The notes under the pieces are model-generated. The model saw only the letters and a program-made list of their open reading frames with translations, was not told the DNA's origin and ran no database searches. A stretch of DNA of 64,000 nt from Saccharopolyspora flava (lineage in GTDB: Bacteria > Actinomycetota > Actinomycetes > Mycobacteriales > Pseudonocardiaceae), in NCBI RefSeq assembly GCF_900116135.1, contig NZ_FOZX01000001.1, positions 124,001 to 188,000 of the forward strand, given 5' to 3'. The position numbers and the translations under genes are program-made. Below, in pieces: positions 22,360-31,395 of the stretch (position 1 is its first letter; each line of letters begins with the position of its first letter).

Positions 22360-22776
22360 GTGGCTCAGCCATCGGAGCGCGTCCAGGAGATGATGCGCAA
22401 GTTCGAGGAGCAGGCCGCGCAGGCAGGCCGGCTCCGCGAACGGATGCAGGAGATCAGGGGCACCGCCCGCAGCGCCGACGGCAGCGTCTCGGTCACCGTG
22501 GCGCCCTCCGGCGCCGTGCTGGACCTGCAGCTCACGGCCGCCGCCACCCGCCAACCGCACTCATCGCTGCAGCAGAGCATCATGACCGCGATCCGCGAAG
22601 CCACCCAGGACGCCGCGCAGCAGATGGACGAGACGGTGACGCCGGTGCTGGGCGACCGCGCCGAGCAGTTCAAGAGCGCCTTCAACGCCCACACCCCTGC
22701 CGCGCCCACGGCACCACCCGCTCCGCCTCGCGCGGACGACGATGACGACTTCTCCGACGGCTCTTTCCTGAGGTGA
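22360..22776 (+). CDS. YbaB/EbfC-like small protein
   Basis: 138 residues from GTG 22360, set by the GGAGGGGGAG ribosome site. A coiled-coil start (ERVQEMMRKFEEQAAQAGRLRERMQEIRG) leads into a small domain (SVSVTVAPSGAVLDLQL) as in YbaB/EbfC nucleoid-associated proteins. The tail is a Pro/Ala linker ending DDDDDFSDGSFLR. In actinobacteria such YbaB-like genes often precede WXG100-type genes, as here (4 bases away). Whether it binds DNA or acts as a secretion partner is not known. Confidence 0.75.
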   Translation: MAQPSERVQEMMRKFEEQAAQAGRLRERMQEIRGTARSADGSVSVTVAPSGAVLDLQLTAAATRQPHSSLQQSIMTAIREATQDAAQQMDETVTPVLGDRAEQFKSAFNAHTPAAPTAPPAPPRADDDDDFSDGSFLR

Positions 22777-22780
22777 CCCG

Positions 22781-24333
22781 ATGACGATGAAGGTCGCCCC
22801 GGAGGCGCTGTCCGCCCACAGCCAGGGCTCCGCAGGCGTGTCCCAGCACCTCGGCCACCTGGCCGAGATGCTGGAGCAGGCGCGGGTGAGCGACGACTGC
22901 TTCGGCCCGATCGGCGAATTCCTGGCCTTCAACTACTTCGACTCGTTGCAGGAGTGCCGCGACCTGGCCACCAAGGCCGGCGGTTTCATGCAGCACATCT
23001 CCGACGCGGTCGCGGAGTGCGCGAAGGACTACGCCGAGACCGATCAGAAGCAGGCCCAGGACCTCGGCAAGATCGACGTCGCGGGTCTGGGCGGCTCGGG
23101 TTCCGGCCCGGGCACGATGGACGCGGTCAACGGCGCCGGAGGACCGCGCCGCGGTTTCATGGACCAGACTGCGGCCTACGGCATGTCGACGGCCTCCGCC
23201 GCCCAGGACCTCGCGAAGGCCGACAACCCGCCGGACATCGCCATCGCCACGGTCAACGCCCGGATGGAACAGCTCCAGCTGGTCGCCAGCCCCGGAAAGT
23301 CCTTCGTGGACAACGGACTCGGCTTCCTGATCTCACTGGTCATCAGCCCGCTCGTGGAGTTCGTGCTGGAACCGGCCATCGGCGACCCGGAGCAGATGCG
23401 CGCCACGGCCAAGGGCTGGGAGCAGGTCGCCCAGTGGGTCGAGAACCTCGGCGAGCAGGAGCGGCAGCGCGCCGAGGCCACCCGCCCGATCTGGGAAGGG
23501 CAGGCGGGCGACGCGTTCCGCAAGCAGATGACCGAGTTCACCGGCGGCACCAAGGCCTTCGCCTCCGACATCCTGGACCTGAAGCAGACCCTGGAGATCG
23601 CCGCCGACCTCTTCGACGCCTTCGTCGAGATGGTCATCGACATCATCCAGGAACTCGTCCTCGGCCTCATCATCGAATGGATCGCCGCCCTGGCAGCTTC
23701 CTGGATCACCGCCGGCGCCTCAGCAGCCGCGGCCTCGGGCATGACGGCCACCCAGGTCGCCATCACCGGCACCCGCCTCGGCACCAAGGTCGCAGACCTC
23801 CTCCACAAGCTGAAGCCACTGGTCACGCAGCTGGAGAAGCTCCTCGTCGCCCTCCGCAAGGGCCCGCTCCGCAAGGTCGTCGAGAAGATGAACGACCTCC
23901 GCGACGGCAACATCGCAGAACGCTGGGTTTCGCGCCAGATCGACGCGAACCCCCTGGCCAAGACGCTCACTCGTGGGGATCACACGGGCGATATGGCCTC
24001 CACGACGGGGAACCGCTTCGCCCGGCAAGAAGCCACTGATCCTGAAGCACCGGGCGTACGCACGGGCTGGAACGGCAACCTGACGGAAAGCGCGACGGGT
24101 GAACGAGCTCTCGCCGCCACGTCGTCCAGGGCGGTCTGGGAACTCTCGGTCTGGGCGGCACCACGCGCGTCACCGACGCCGCTCTCCACGCAGGTGGCCA
24201 GGCCCTCACCGAACAAGGCATCGAGCAGGGCGTCAAATACGGTTACGACAAGGCAGCAGACCCGTCCACTGCTGAGGACCGGGAGGCCGCGACGGAACGC
24301 GGCTTCGAGGTTGAGGAGACGATTGACCCATGA
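22781..24333 (+). pseudogene. WXG100-like type VII substrate, apparent -1 frameshift near 24118
   Basis: From ATG 22781 the frame encodes a helical ESX-like domain (about residues 1-100), a linker, then a WXG100-like domain with PIWEGQAGDAF (about 240) and two strongly hydrophobic segments (about 285-330). Near 24118 the good reading moves to another frame: the tail VVQGGLGTLGLGGTTR through GFEVEETIDP runs 70 residues and stops at 24331-24333, overlapping the next ATG by ATGA. The original frame instead runs Arg-rich to 24448, across the next gene. One base is missing relative to an intact gene of about 517 residues. A true mutation, an assembly error or recoding would all fit; no slippery run is visible. 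Confidence 0.7.
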
Positions 24334-25058
24334 CGGTCTCGGAGACGCTCGGCGCCGCGTTGACCGCGCGCCAGTGGTGCCGACCCGGCGAGCCGATCTT
24401 GTGGGCGACCTGGCAGGCGGACAAGCGCTACCAAGTCAAGGGGCTTGATGAGAACGGCCACCCCAAGAAGGGACTCGGGCGCAAACTAGGTGGCGCTACT
24501 GCGAACGTCGCCGGAGCCGTCGCGGTAGGTGCGCTCACCATGACTTTCGGAGGCGGCGACAGCAGCTCCGGCCCCGGCACCGCCCAGCGCAGCCGAGACC
24601 TCACCGTCGTCGGCTCCGGCGATGAATGCATCGCCATGCGCCTGATCAAGAGCCGGTATCCGGACGACCACGTCGGTTCCGACATGCTGTGGGTGCTGAC
24701 TCCGCAACGGCTCGCGGTCCTCGTACCGCCCAGGACGGAGGACTCCGAGATCTCCGCCCACCCCACGTTGTCCGAAACGTTCAGCGAGATGGGGCGGATT
24801 CTGGTCGGGAAGGAGACCGAGCGCTTCGGCGCGAACCAGCCAGGAGAGCCGCTCTCCAACAAGCCGGTCGCGACCTGGTTCGAACTCGCTCTGCAGGACA
24901 TCGTCGACTGCCGGACGGTGGGCGAGCAGAAGCAACCCCACCGCTATTGCGGTCTGCAGTTCGCCGACGGCTCGGGTTTCGTGCTCAACGCACGCACTCC
25001 CGCCGATGCGCAGATCATGGTCGATGCCGTGAACGACCAGCGAGGAAGCCGTGGCTGA
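24330..25058 (+). CDS. Unknown protein of the WXG100-like operon (1)
   Basis: 242 residues, no recognised function. A short hydrophobic stretch (NVAGAVAVGALTMTFGGG, about residues 55-75) divides it. The C-terminal part (LALQDIVDCRTVGEQK, then GLQFADGSGFVLNARTPADA) resembles the end of the next protein (MDRITAIQPVHVG, then LDFTDGSTFFVHSRTK), so the two may share a PH-like domain and be old duplicates. It is translationally coupled to both neighbours. A partner or immunity role for the upstream secreted-type protein is only an inference. Confidence 0.7.
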   Translation: MTVSETLGAALTARQWCRPGEPILWATWQADKRYQVKGLDENGHPKKGLGRKLGGATANVAGAVAVGALTMTFGGGDSSSGPGTAQRSRDLTVVGSGDECIAMRLIKSRYPDDHVGSDMLWVLTPQRLAVLVPPRTEDSEISAHPTLSETFSEMGRILVGKETERFGANQPGEPLSNKPVATWFELALQDIVDCRTVGEQKQPHRYCGLQFADGSGFVLNARTPADAQIMVDAVNDQRGSRG

Positions 25059-25728
25059 TCTGAAGTTGCTGGACCGGGAGCTGCTCCGCGAGAAGTGGCA
25101 GAAGACGCTGGCCGAAACCTGGCTCAGCGATGGGGAAACCGTGCGTTGGCGGGAGATTCCAGCGCAGGGTTACGTCGGCTCGGTCGTGAACCAGAAGCCG
25201 ATGGTCCCGCACAAGCCCCTGACCGAGGTACGCAAGTCATCGGTCGAGGAACCGAACTGGCCGTTGCCCAGCCTGCAGCTCACCCAGGGCGATTTCCTCG
25301 GTGACGAGTGGGCCGACGATCCTTCGGTCATGTGGTGGGCCTTCGCCGACCAGCCGGAACGCGACGCGGTCCGCATGGCGGACCACATCGCCAACGTCCC
25401 CGGCGAGGCGTTCCTCGCTTTCACCGAACAACGCGTGGCCGTCGTGGTGAAGAGCAACCAGGTCGCGAAGGAGACCGAGGAACCGCAAGGCCTGTTCGGC
25501 CGTGCCCGATCGGTCGTCCAGAAAGCCGCCGACAACTTGCCGTCGCCGAACCACCCGGTCTCCTACTTCGAGGTCCCGATGGATCGGATCACCGCGATCC
25601 AACCGGTCCACGTCGGCCGCAGCATCCCCCGGGCCACCTGCCTCCGCCTCGACTTCACAGACGGCTCGACCTTCTTCGTCCACTCCCGCACCAAGCGGGA
25701 CCCGGCAGAGGTCTTCCCCGCCCGCTGA
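25051..25728 (+). CDS. Unknown protein of the WXG100-like operon (2)
   Basis: 225 residues from GTG 25051, overlapping the previous gene by 8 bases, with GAGGAAG as ribosome site. It has no signal peptide and no membrane segment. The C-terminal YFEVPMDRITAIQPVHVG and LRLDFTDGSTFFVHSR segments resemble the previous protein. It is the last gene of the YbaB/WXG100-like operon; tandem CATG palindromes follow within 10 bases. Function is unknown. Confidence 0.7.
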   Translation: MADLKLLDRELLREKWQKTLAETWLSDGETVRWREIPAQGYVGSVVNQKPMVPHKPLTEVRKSSVEEPNWPLPSLQLTQGDFLGDEWADDPSVMWWAFADQPERDAVRMADHIANVPGEAFLAFTEQRVAVVVKSNQVAKETEEPQGLFGRARSVVQKAADNLPSPNHPVSYFEVPMDRITAIQPVHVGRSIPRATCLRLDFTDGSTFFVHSRTKRDPAEVFPAR

Positions 25729-25734
25729 GGACGC

Positions 25735-25774
25735 GATATCCATGGAAATCGGGGGCCTGATTTCCATGGAAATC
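25735..25774. promoter_or_regulatory. Tandem CATG palindromes upstream of the ArsR/VOC genes
   Basis: GATATCCATGGAAATC (25735-25750, one mismatch) and the perfect palindrome GATTTCCATGGAAATC (25759-25774), centres 24 bases apart. TTGACG (25795-25800) with TATCGT 18 bases on forms a likely promoter for the ArsR gene just downstream, so these are probable operators. Confidence 0.6.
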
Positions 25775-25830
25775 TTGAAGCAGCTGGTCACGGGTTGACG
25801 TGCAAGTGGATGCTTGCCTATCGTCGGGGT

Positions 25831-26111
25831 GTGGATGATGCCGTGTTCAAGGCTTTGGCCGATGTCACGCGGCGGGCGATCCTGGACGAGTTGACCGAGC
25901 AGGACGGTCAGACGCTGTTCGAGGTGTGCGCGCGGTTGGCGTCGAAGCACGGGCTGGCCTCGTCGCGGCAGGCCGTCTCGCAGCACCTGGACGTCCTGGA
26001 GTCCGCGGGCCTGGTCCGGACGCGCCGGGAGGGCCGGTACAAGTTCCTGCACATCGACACCGCACCGCTCGAACCGATCGTCGAGCGGTGGCTCACGGAA
26101 AGGCCGGGACG

Positions 26112-26115
<4 letters not shown>
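25831..26115 (+). CDS. ArsR-family regulator (small, leaderless-type start)
   Basis: 94 residues from GTG 25831 (VDDAVFKALADVTRRAILDEL). Upstream in-frame codons overlap the promoter elements, so transcription probably begins at or near the start codon. The HTH is ASSRQAVSQHLDVLESAGLV and the wing TRREGRYKFLHI. The metal-binding Cys pair of metal sensors is absent. It overlaps the VOC gene by ATGA. Such ArsR/VOC or ArsR/SRPBCC pairs are common in actinobacteria. Confidence 0.88.
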
Positions 26116-26501
<386 letters not shown>

Positions 26502-26638
26502 CGAGAACGTTTTGACGGGTTCTTGACGGTCCAGGGGGCATGTGGGGGCTTAGCATTCGGGGATCGGCTTCGGTCGTGGTGTGCCGGGAAGTCTGGTCGG
26601 CGGTGTGCGGACGTGCCGTTGAGACTGGAGTGATGGTG

Positions 26639-29065
26639 ATGACCGGCGACGACGCCGTGGTGGAACTCGCGCAGGTGGACGCGGGACGCATCGAACTCGT
26701 GGGTGGCAAGGCCGCCGGGCTCGGGGAGCTGGTCAAGGCCGGGTTCCGGGTGCCCGAGGGGTTCTGCCTGACGACCCGGGCGCACGCGGCCGGCGAGCTG
26801 CCCGAGCAGCAGGTCCTCGACGCCTACCGGCGGCTCGGGGGCGGTCCGGTGGCGGTGCGCTCCAGCGCGACCGCCGAGGACCTGCCGGAGGCGAGCTTCG
26901 CCGGGCAGCAGGACACCTTCCTCAACGTCAGCGGCGAGCAGGAGCTGCTGTCGGCGATCCGCCGCTGCTGGGACTCGCTGCACTCGGAACGGGCCGTCGC
27001 CTACCGCGCGGCCAACGGTTTCACCGCCGAGGCGCGGATGGCCGTGGTGGTGCAGCGGATGGTCGACGCGAAGGTCGCCGGGGTGCTGTTCACCGCGAAC
27101 CCGCTGACCGGGACGCGATCGGAGATGGTCGTCGACGCCGCGCCTGGGTTGGGCGACGTGGTCGTCGACGGATCGGTCATCGCCGACCACTACGTGCTCG
27201 ACGGAACCCCGCCACGCACCGACGGGTGCCTGGACCGCGAGCAGCTCGACGCGCTGCGCGAAGCCGGGGCGCGGGTGCAGGAGGAGTTCGGGTCGCCGCA
27301 GGACATCGAGTGGGCCATCGACCAGGACGGCGAGCTGTGGCTGCTGCAATCTCGGGCCGTCACCACGCTCTTCCCGCTGCCGCCGCGCACCGACGACCTG
27401 CGGGCCTACTTCGAGATGGGCCACATGCAGGGCATGACCCGCCCGTTCACCCCGGCCGGCATGTCGGCGATGACGCACGGCGCGCAGCAGTGGATGGAGT
27501 CCGCGGGACTGGCCGGTGGCGCGTTCGGCGACGCGATGGGCATCACGCCGGTCGGCGGCCGGTTGTTCATGGACCTCTCGGACCTGTTGCGCAACAAGCG
27601 GTTCCGCTCCCGGCTGCCGCAGATGATGGAGGTCTACGGGCCGCGCAACGTCGAGATCGTGCAGCGGCTGCTCGACGATCCGCGCTTCGCGCCGACCCAC
27701 GGCGGTCTGCCGTTCCCGGTGTGGCCGCTGCTGAAGAAGAGCCTCACCTTCGTGCCCAAGGCGAAGCTCGAGCTGATGCGCACGCTCGCCTTCCCCGACG
27801 CCGCCCGCACGCGGGCGTTCCGGGCCACCGAGCAACTGCGCTACCAGGCGCAGGCGCCGGAGTTCGCGAACTCCGAGCAGCGGCTGCGCTTCGCCGAGGA
27901 AGTGCAGCGGGACTTCATGACCGCCTCGGACGTGATCTGGCCGCTGTTCGTCGGCATCCTCGTCGGCCAGCTGCCGAAATCGCTGCTCAAGGGCATCGCG
28001 AGCGGTCCTGAGGTGGACGTGGTGCTGGGCGGGCTGCCGCACAACGTCACCACCGAGATGGACCTGGCGCTGTGGCGGCTCACCACACGTCTCGGCGACG
28101 ACGAGCGCGCCCTGCTGAGCAGCACTCCCCCGGCCGAGCTCGCCTCCCGCTACCGGGCGGGGACGCTGCCGGACATCGGGCTGGAGGACTTCCTCGCCCG
28201 CTACGGCCACCGGGCTCCCGCGGAGGTCGACGTCGGGATGCCGCGCTGGGCGGAGGACCCGACGCAGATCTTCGACACCCTCGCCGCCTACCTGAAGATC
28301 ACCGACCCGGAGCAGGCCCCCGACCGGCGGTTCCAGCAGGCGGCGGCACGGGCGGAGGCCGCCATCGACGAGCTCTACGAGCGGGCCCGCCGCCGTCGCC
28401 CGATCCGGGCGCGGCTGGCCCGGTTCTGCATGCGCCGGGCCCGCAAGCTCACCGGCTTGCGCGAGCTCGGCAAGTTCGCGTGGCTGCACTCGCTGCGGAC
28501 CGTGCGCGAGCAGCTGCTGCTCATCGGCGAGGACCTGACCCGGCAGGGACGGCTGGAGCGGGCCGGGGACGTGATGTTCCTGGACCTCGACGAGATCCGC
28601 GCCGCGATCCGCGGAACCGACCAACGCACCCCGGCGGCCGAGCGGAAGTCCTTCTACGACAGGGAGGTTCGGCGCCGCTCGGTGCCGATCGCGGTGCTCT
28701 CCGACGGCACGGACCTGGAGGCCGCGGCACCGAGCGAGCCCGCCGCCGACGGGGCGATGACCGGGCTCGGCGCGTCCCCGGGCAAGGTCACCGGGCCCGC
28801 GCGGGTGGTGCACGACCCGGCCAACGCCCGGATCGAGCCCGGCGAGATCCTGGTGGCGACCACCACCGATCCCGGCTGGACACCGCTGTTCATGACCGCG
28901 GCGGGCCTGGTCACCGAGACCGGGTCGCCGATGGCGCACGGCCCGACGGTGGCGCGCGAGTACGGCATCCCGGCGGTGATCTGCGTCCGCGACGCCACCA
29001 CCGCCATCACCACCGGCCAGGTCATCACCGTCGACGCGGCAGCGGGCACCGTCACACCGGAATGA
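26639..29065 (+). CDS. PEP-synthase-related enzyme, rifampin phosphotransferase-like
   Basis: 808 residues from ATG 26639 (GGAG 8 bases upstream; ATG 26633 is too close). Domain order matches Rph: an ATP-grasp domain (about 1-270; VGGKAAGLGEL, AVRSSATAEDLP, QDIEWAIDQDGELWLLQSR), a long helical middle (about 280-690), and a PEP-utilising swivel domain with catalytic His767 in GSPMAHGPTVAREYGIPAV. Rph transfers the beta-phosphate of ATP to rifampin through this His. The middle, substrate-binding part decides specificity and is not one I can assign, so the true acceptor may be another molecule. It stands alone, 37 bases before a GNAT gene. Confidence 0.8.
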   Translation: MTGDDAVVELAQVDAGRIELVGGKAAGLGELVKAGFRVPEGFCLTTRAHAAGELPEQQVLDAYRRLGGGPVAVRSSATAEDLPEASFAGQQDTFLNVSGEQELLSAIRRCWDSLHSERAVAYRAANGFTAEARMAVVVQRMVDAKVAGVLFTANPLTGTRSEMVVDAAPGLGDVVVDGSVIADHYVLDGTPPRTDGCLDREQLDALREAGARVQEEFGSPQDIEWAIDQDGELWLLQSRAVTTLFPLPPRTDDLRAYFEMGHMQGMTRPFTPAGMSAMTHGAQQWMESAGLAGGAFGDAMGITPVGGRLFMDLSDLLRNKRFRSRLPQMMEVYGPRNVEIVQRLLDDPRFAPTHGGLPFPVWPLLKKSLTFVPKAKLELMRTLAFPDAARTRAFRATEQLRYQAQAPEFANSEQRLRFAEEVQRDFMTASDVIWPLFVGILVGQLPKSLLKGIASGPEVDVVLGGLPHNVTTEMDLALWRLTTRLGDDERALLSSTPPAELASRYRAGTLPDIGLEDFLARYGHRAPAEVDVGMPRWAEDPTQIFDTLAAYLKITDPEQAPDRRFQQAAARAEAAIDELYERARRRRPIRARLARFCMRRARKLTGLRELGKFAWLHSLRTVREQLLLIGEDLTRQGRLERAGDVMFLDLDEIRAAIRGTDQRTPAAERKSFYDREVRRRSVPIAVLSDGTDLEAAAPSEPAADGAMTGLGASPGKVTGPARVVHDPANARIEPGEILVATTTDPGWTPLFMTAAGLVTETGSPMAHGPTVAREYGIPAVICVRDATTAITTGQVITVDAAAGTVTPE

Positions 29066-29102
29066 GCTTGCCCCACCGGATCCAGCGGCTCAGCCTGGTG
29101 AG

Positions 29103-29591
29103 ATGGCTGAGCCGCTGATCCGGGAGCTCCGGGACGACGACTGGGACGCGGTGCGCCGCATCTACGCCGAGGGCATCGCGACGGGCAACGCGACCTTCGA
29201 GACCGAGGTTCCCGGCCGGGACGTCCTCGACGCCAAGTGGCTGGCCGGGCACCGGTGGGTCGCCGAACTCGACGGGCAGGTCGCGGGGTGGGGTGCGGCC
29301 ACGGCGGTGTCGGCGCGCGCGTGCTACGCCGGGGTAGCCGAGACCTCGCTCTACATCGGAGCGGATTTCCGCGGTCGCGGTGTGGGAAAGGCGTTGCTGC
29401 GCAAGCAGATCGGCGCAGCCGACGAGGGAGGGCTGTGGACGTTGCAGACCTCGATCTTCCCGGAGAACGAGGTCAGCATCGCGGTGCATCGCGCGGCCGG
29501 GTTCCGGGAGGTCGGAACCCGGGAGCGCATCGCTCGACTTCACGGGGTGTGGCGCGACACCGTCCTGCTGGAACGCCGCCGCGCCGACTGA
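29103..29591 (+). CDS. GNAT acetyltransferase, phosphinothricin-acetyltransferase-like
   Basis: 162 residues. GNAT fold with acetyl-CoA loop DFRGRGVGKALLR (Q/RxxGxG/A type) and the PAT-like elements IYAEGIATGNATFETE at the front, SLYI, and HRAAGFREVG before the C-terminal strand. Relatives acetylate phosphinothricin or methionine sulfoximine-like amines. The specific substrate is inferred. It follows the Rph-like gene closely and may be in the same transcript. Confidence 0.85.
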   Translation: MAEPLIRELRDDDWDAVRRIYAEGIATGNATFETEVPGRDVLDAKWLAGHRWVAELDGQVAGWGAATAVSARACYAGVAETSLYIGADFRGRGVGKALLRKQIGAADEGGLWTLQTSIFPENEVSIAVHRAAGFREVGTRERIARLHGVWRDTVLLERRRAD

Positions 29592-29933
29592 TCAGGCCGC
29601 GCCTTCGGTCTCCAGCGGAACCGCCGCCTCGCGGGGCGTGAGCTGGACGTAGACGGTGCCGCCCTCGACGAGCACCTGGTGGGTGCGCAGCGCCCGCTTG
29701 GCCGGCGGGCACGTCGGTTTGCCGTCGCGCAGGTCGAAGAAGGCCGCGTGCAGCGGGCATTCGACGAAGCAGCCTTCGACGAACCCGGCTGACAGGGACG
29801 CGTCCTGGTGGGTGCAGGTGTCGTCGACCGCGTAGAACACGCCGTCGGCGTTGAACACGGCGATCGGGACGTCGGCGACGAACCGGGTCGACTCGCCCGG
29901 AGCGAGCTCGTCGGCGCGGCAGACAGCGAACAT
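29592..29933 (-). CDS. Rieske-type [2Fe-2S] ferredoxin
   Basis: 113 residues from ATG 29933, preceded by AGGAGG. Cluster ligands are visible as CTH (CTHQDASL) and CPLH (FVECPLHAAFFD). Small soluble Rieske ferredoxins pass electrons from a reductase to Rieske oxygenases. It is divergent from the Rieske oxygenase at 30222, so it is probably that enzyme's electron donor. No reductase gene lies nearby. The C-terminal tail is slightly longer than minimal. Confidence 0.92.
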   Translation of the reverse strand: MFAVCRADELAPGESTRFVADVPIAVFNADGVFYAVDDTCTHQDASLSAGFVEGCFVECPLHAAFFDLRDGKPTCPPAKRALRTHQVLVEGGTVYVQLTPREAAVPLETEGAA

Positions 29934-29944
29934 CGAACCTCCTG

Positions 29945-29982
29945 TGTTGCGCATTAGAGAACTCATAACGCCATGCGCAACA
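29945..29982. promoter_or_regulatory. Dyad between the Rieske ferredoxin and oxygenase genes
   Basis: TGTTGCGCAT-N18-ATGCGCAACA, perfect 10-bp arms, just upstream of the ferredoxin gene. It may be an operator for both divergent units. Confidence 0.5.
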
Positions 29983-30171
29983 GAGTGCGGCCCACCGGAG
30001 AGGTGCGTCAAGACGTCGGAAGCGTCGATTTTCGCGTGGATTTCCCCGTTAACCAACGACATCGGCCGTTTACCCGAACCCCGGCGACTACCCGGTGGTA
30101 ACCCGCTCGGACGTCTTGACAGCGCGGGAGACGCAATCGCATCGTGTTGTCGATCGAGCAACGAGGTGCTC
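29983..30171. promoter_or_regulatory. Promoter region of the Rieske oxygenase gene
   Basis: About 190 bases upstream of the leader peptide. TTGACA at 30116-30121 is a good -35 element; CATCGT at 30140-30145 is a fair -10. Confidence 0.4.
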
Positions 30172-30225
30172 ATGGCGCAACAACTGAACACCCTGCGGAC
30201 CGAGCCGAAAGGCACCCCGAGATGA
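30172..30225 (+). CDS. 17-codon leader ORF coupled to the Rieske oxygenase
   Basis: ATG 30172 with GAGG about 7 bases upstream encodes MAQQLNTLRTEPKGTPR and stops at 30223-30225, overlapping the oxygenase ATG (30222) as ATGA. The oxygenase itself has no good ribosome site, so reinitiation from this leader is a reasonable inference. Too short for homology. Confidence 0.45.
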   Translation: MAQQLNTLRTEPKGTPR

Positions 30226-31343
30226 CCGCTGCGGAGTTGCCGCAGAGCCTGCTGGCCACTCTTCCCGGCCACCACTACACCGACCCGTCGATCTTCGCCC
30301 TGGAGCAGGCGCGGATCTTCGAAACCGGGTGGTTCTGCGCGGTGCGCAGCGCCGACCTGGACAAGCCCGGAGCGTTCCAGACCGTGCAGGTCGGGCGCGA
30401 GAGCGTGCTCGTCGCGCGCGACCGCAAGGGCCACCTCAACGCGTTCCTCAACGTCTGCCGGCACCGGGGCGCGCGGCTGTGCACCGAGGAGACCGGGCAG
30501 GTCCAGCGCTCGCTGCAATGCCCGTACCACGCCTGGACCTACGGCCTGGACGGCAAGCTGATCGCCGCGCCGAACCTCGGCGCGATGGACGACGTCGACC
30601 GCGGCGAGTACGGCCTCAACCGCGTCCACCTGCGCGAATGGCTCGGCTACGCGTGGGTGTGCCTGGCCGGCGAACCGCCCTCGTTCGACGACACCGTGAT
30701 CGCCGACGTCGCCGGGCGGCTCGGCGACGCCGGGGAGATCGACGCCTACGACATCGCCGCGCTGGAGCTCGGCAAGCGGATCCGCTACGACGTCAAGGCG
30801 AACTGGAAGCAGATCATCGAGAACTTCATGGAGTGCTACCACTGCGCGACGATCCACCCGGAGCTCACCGAGGTGCTGCCGGAGTTCGCCGACGGGTTCG
30901 CCGCGCAGTACTACGTCGGCCACGGAGCCGAATTCGGAGACGACGTCTCCGGTTTCACCGTCGACGGCGGTGACGGGGTGCAACCGCTGCCGGGCGTGGG
31001 CGAGCACCAGGACCGGCGGTACTACGCGATCACCGTGCGCCCGCAGGTGTTCATCAACCTCGTGCCCGACCACGTGATCATCCACCGGATGTTCCCGCTG
31101 ACCGCCGAACGCACCCTCGTGGACTGCGATTGGTTGTACCTGCCGGAGGTCGTCGCCTCGGGCCAGGACCTGTCGCGCTCGGTGGAGCTGTTCCACCGGG
31201 TCAACCAGCAGGACTTCGAGGCCTGCGAGCGCTGCCAGCTCGCGATGGACTCCCGCTCCTACGCCTCCGGCGGCGTGCTGGTGCCCAGCGAGCACCACAT
31301 CGCCGAGTTCCACGACTGGGTCCGCGACCGCATCGCCGACTGA
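30222..31343 (+). CDS. Rieske oxygenase alpha subunit (ring-hydroxylating/GbcA-like)
   Basis: 373 residues. Rieske domain ligands are CRHRGARLC and CPYHAWTY (about residues 84-110). The mononuclear iron site is NFMECYHCATIHPEL (about 203-217), with the bridging Asp/Glu region before it. Sequence feel is closest to betaine- or carnitine-type Rieske monooxygenases (GbcA, Stc2), since no beta subunit gene is present, but an aromatic substrate cannot be excluded. The Rieske ferredoxin is encoded divergently. Start ATG 30222 overlaps a leader ORF. Confidence 0.85.
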   Translation: MTAAELPQSLLATLPGHHYTDPSIFALEQARIFETGWFCAVRSADLDKPGAFQTVQVGRESVLVARDRKGHLNAFLNVCRHRGARLCTEETGQVQRSLQCPYHAWTYGLDGKLIAAPNLGAMDDVDRGEYGLNRVHLREWLGYAWVCLAGEPPSFDDTVIADVAGRLGDAGEIDAYDIAALELGKRIRYDVKANWKQIIENFMECYHCATIHPELTEVLPEFADGFAAQYYVGHGAEFGDDVSGFTVDGGDGVQPLPGVGEHQDRRYYAITVRPQVFINLVPDHVIIHRMFPLTAERTLVDCDWLYLPEVVASGQDLSRSVELFHRVNQQDFEACERCQLAMDSRSYASGGVLVPSEHHIAEFHDWVRDRIAD

Positions 31344-31366
31344 GAACCGTTCCGCCGCACCCTCTT

Positions 31367-31394
31367 CCGCCGGGCCCTCTCCGGGGCTCGGCGG
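31367..31394. terminator. Bidirectional terminator hairpin
   Basis: CCGCCG-G-GCCC, loop TCTCCG, GGGC-T-CGGCGG, between the convergent oxygenase and DUF3040 genes. Confidence 0.65.
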
Positions 31395-31395
31395 G

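Noticed and set aside
24334-24448. C-terminal extension of the WXG100-like protein to 24448
   Set aside because: Arg/Pro-rich and overlapping the next gene; the alternative frame has normal composition and an exact ATGA overlap.
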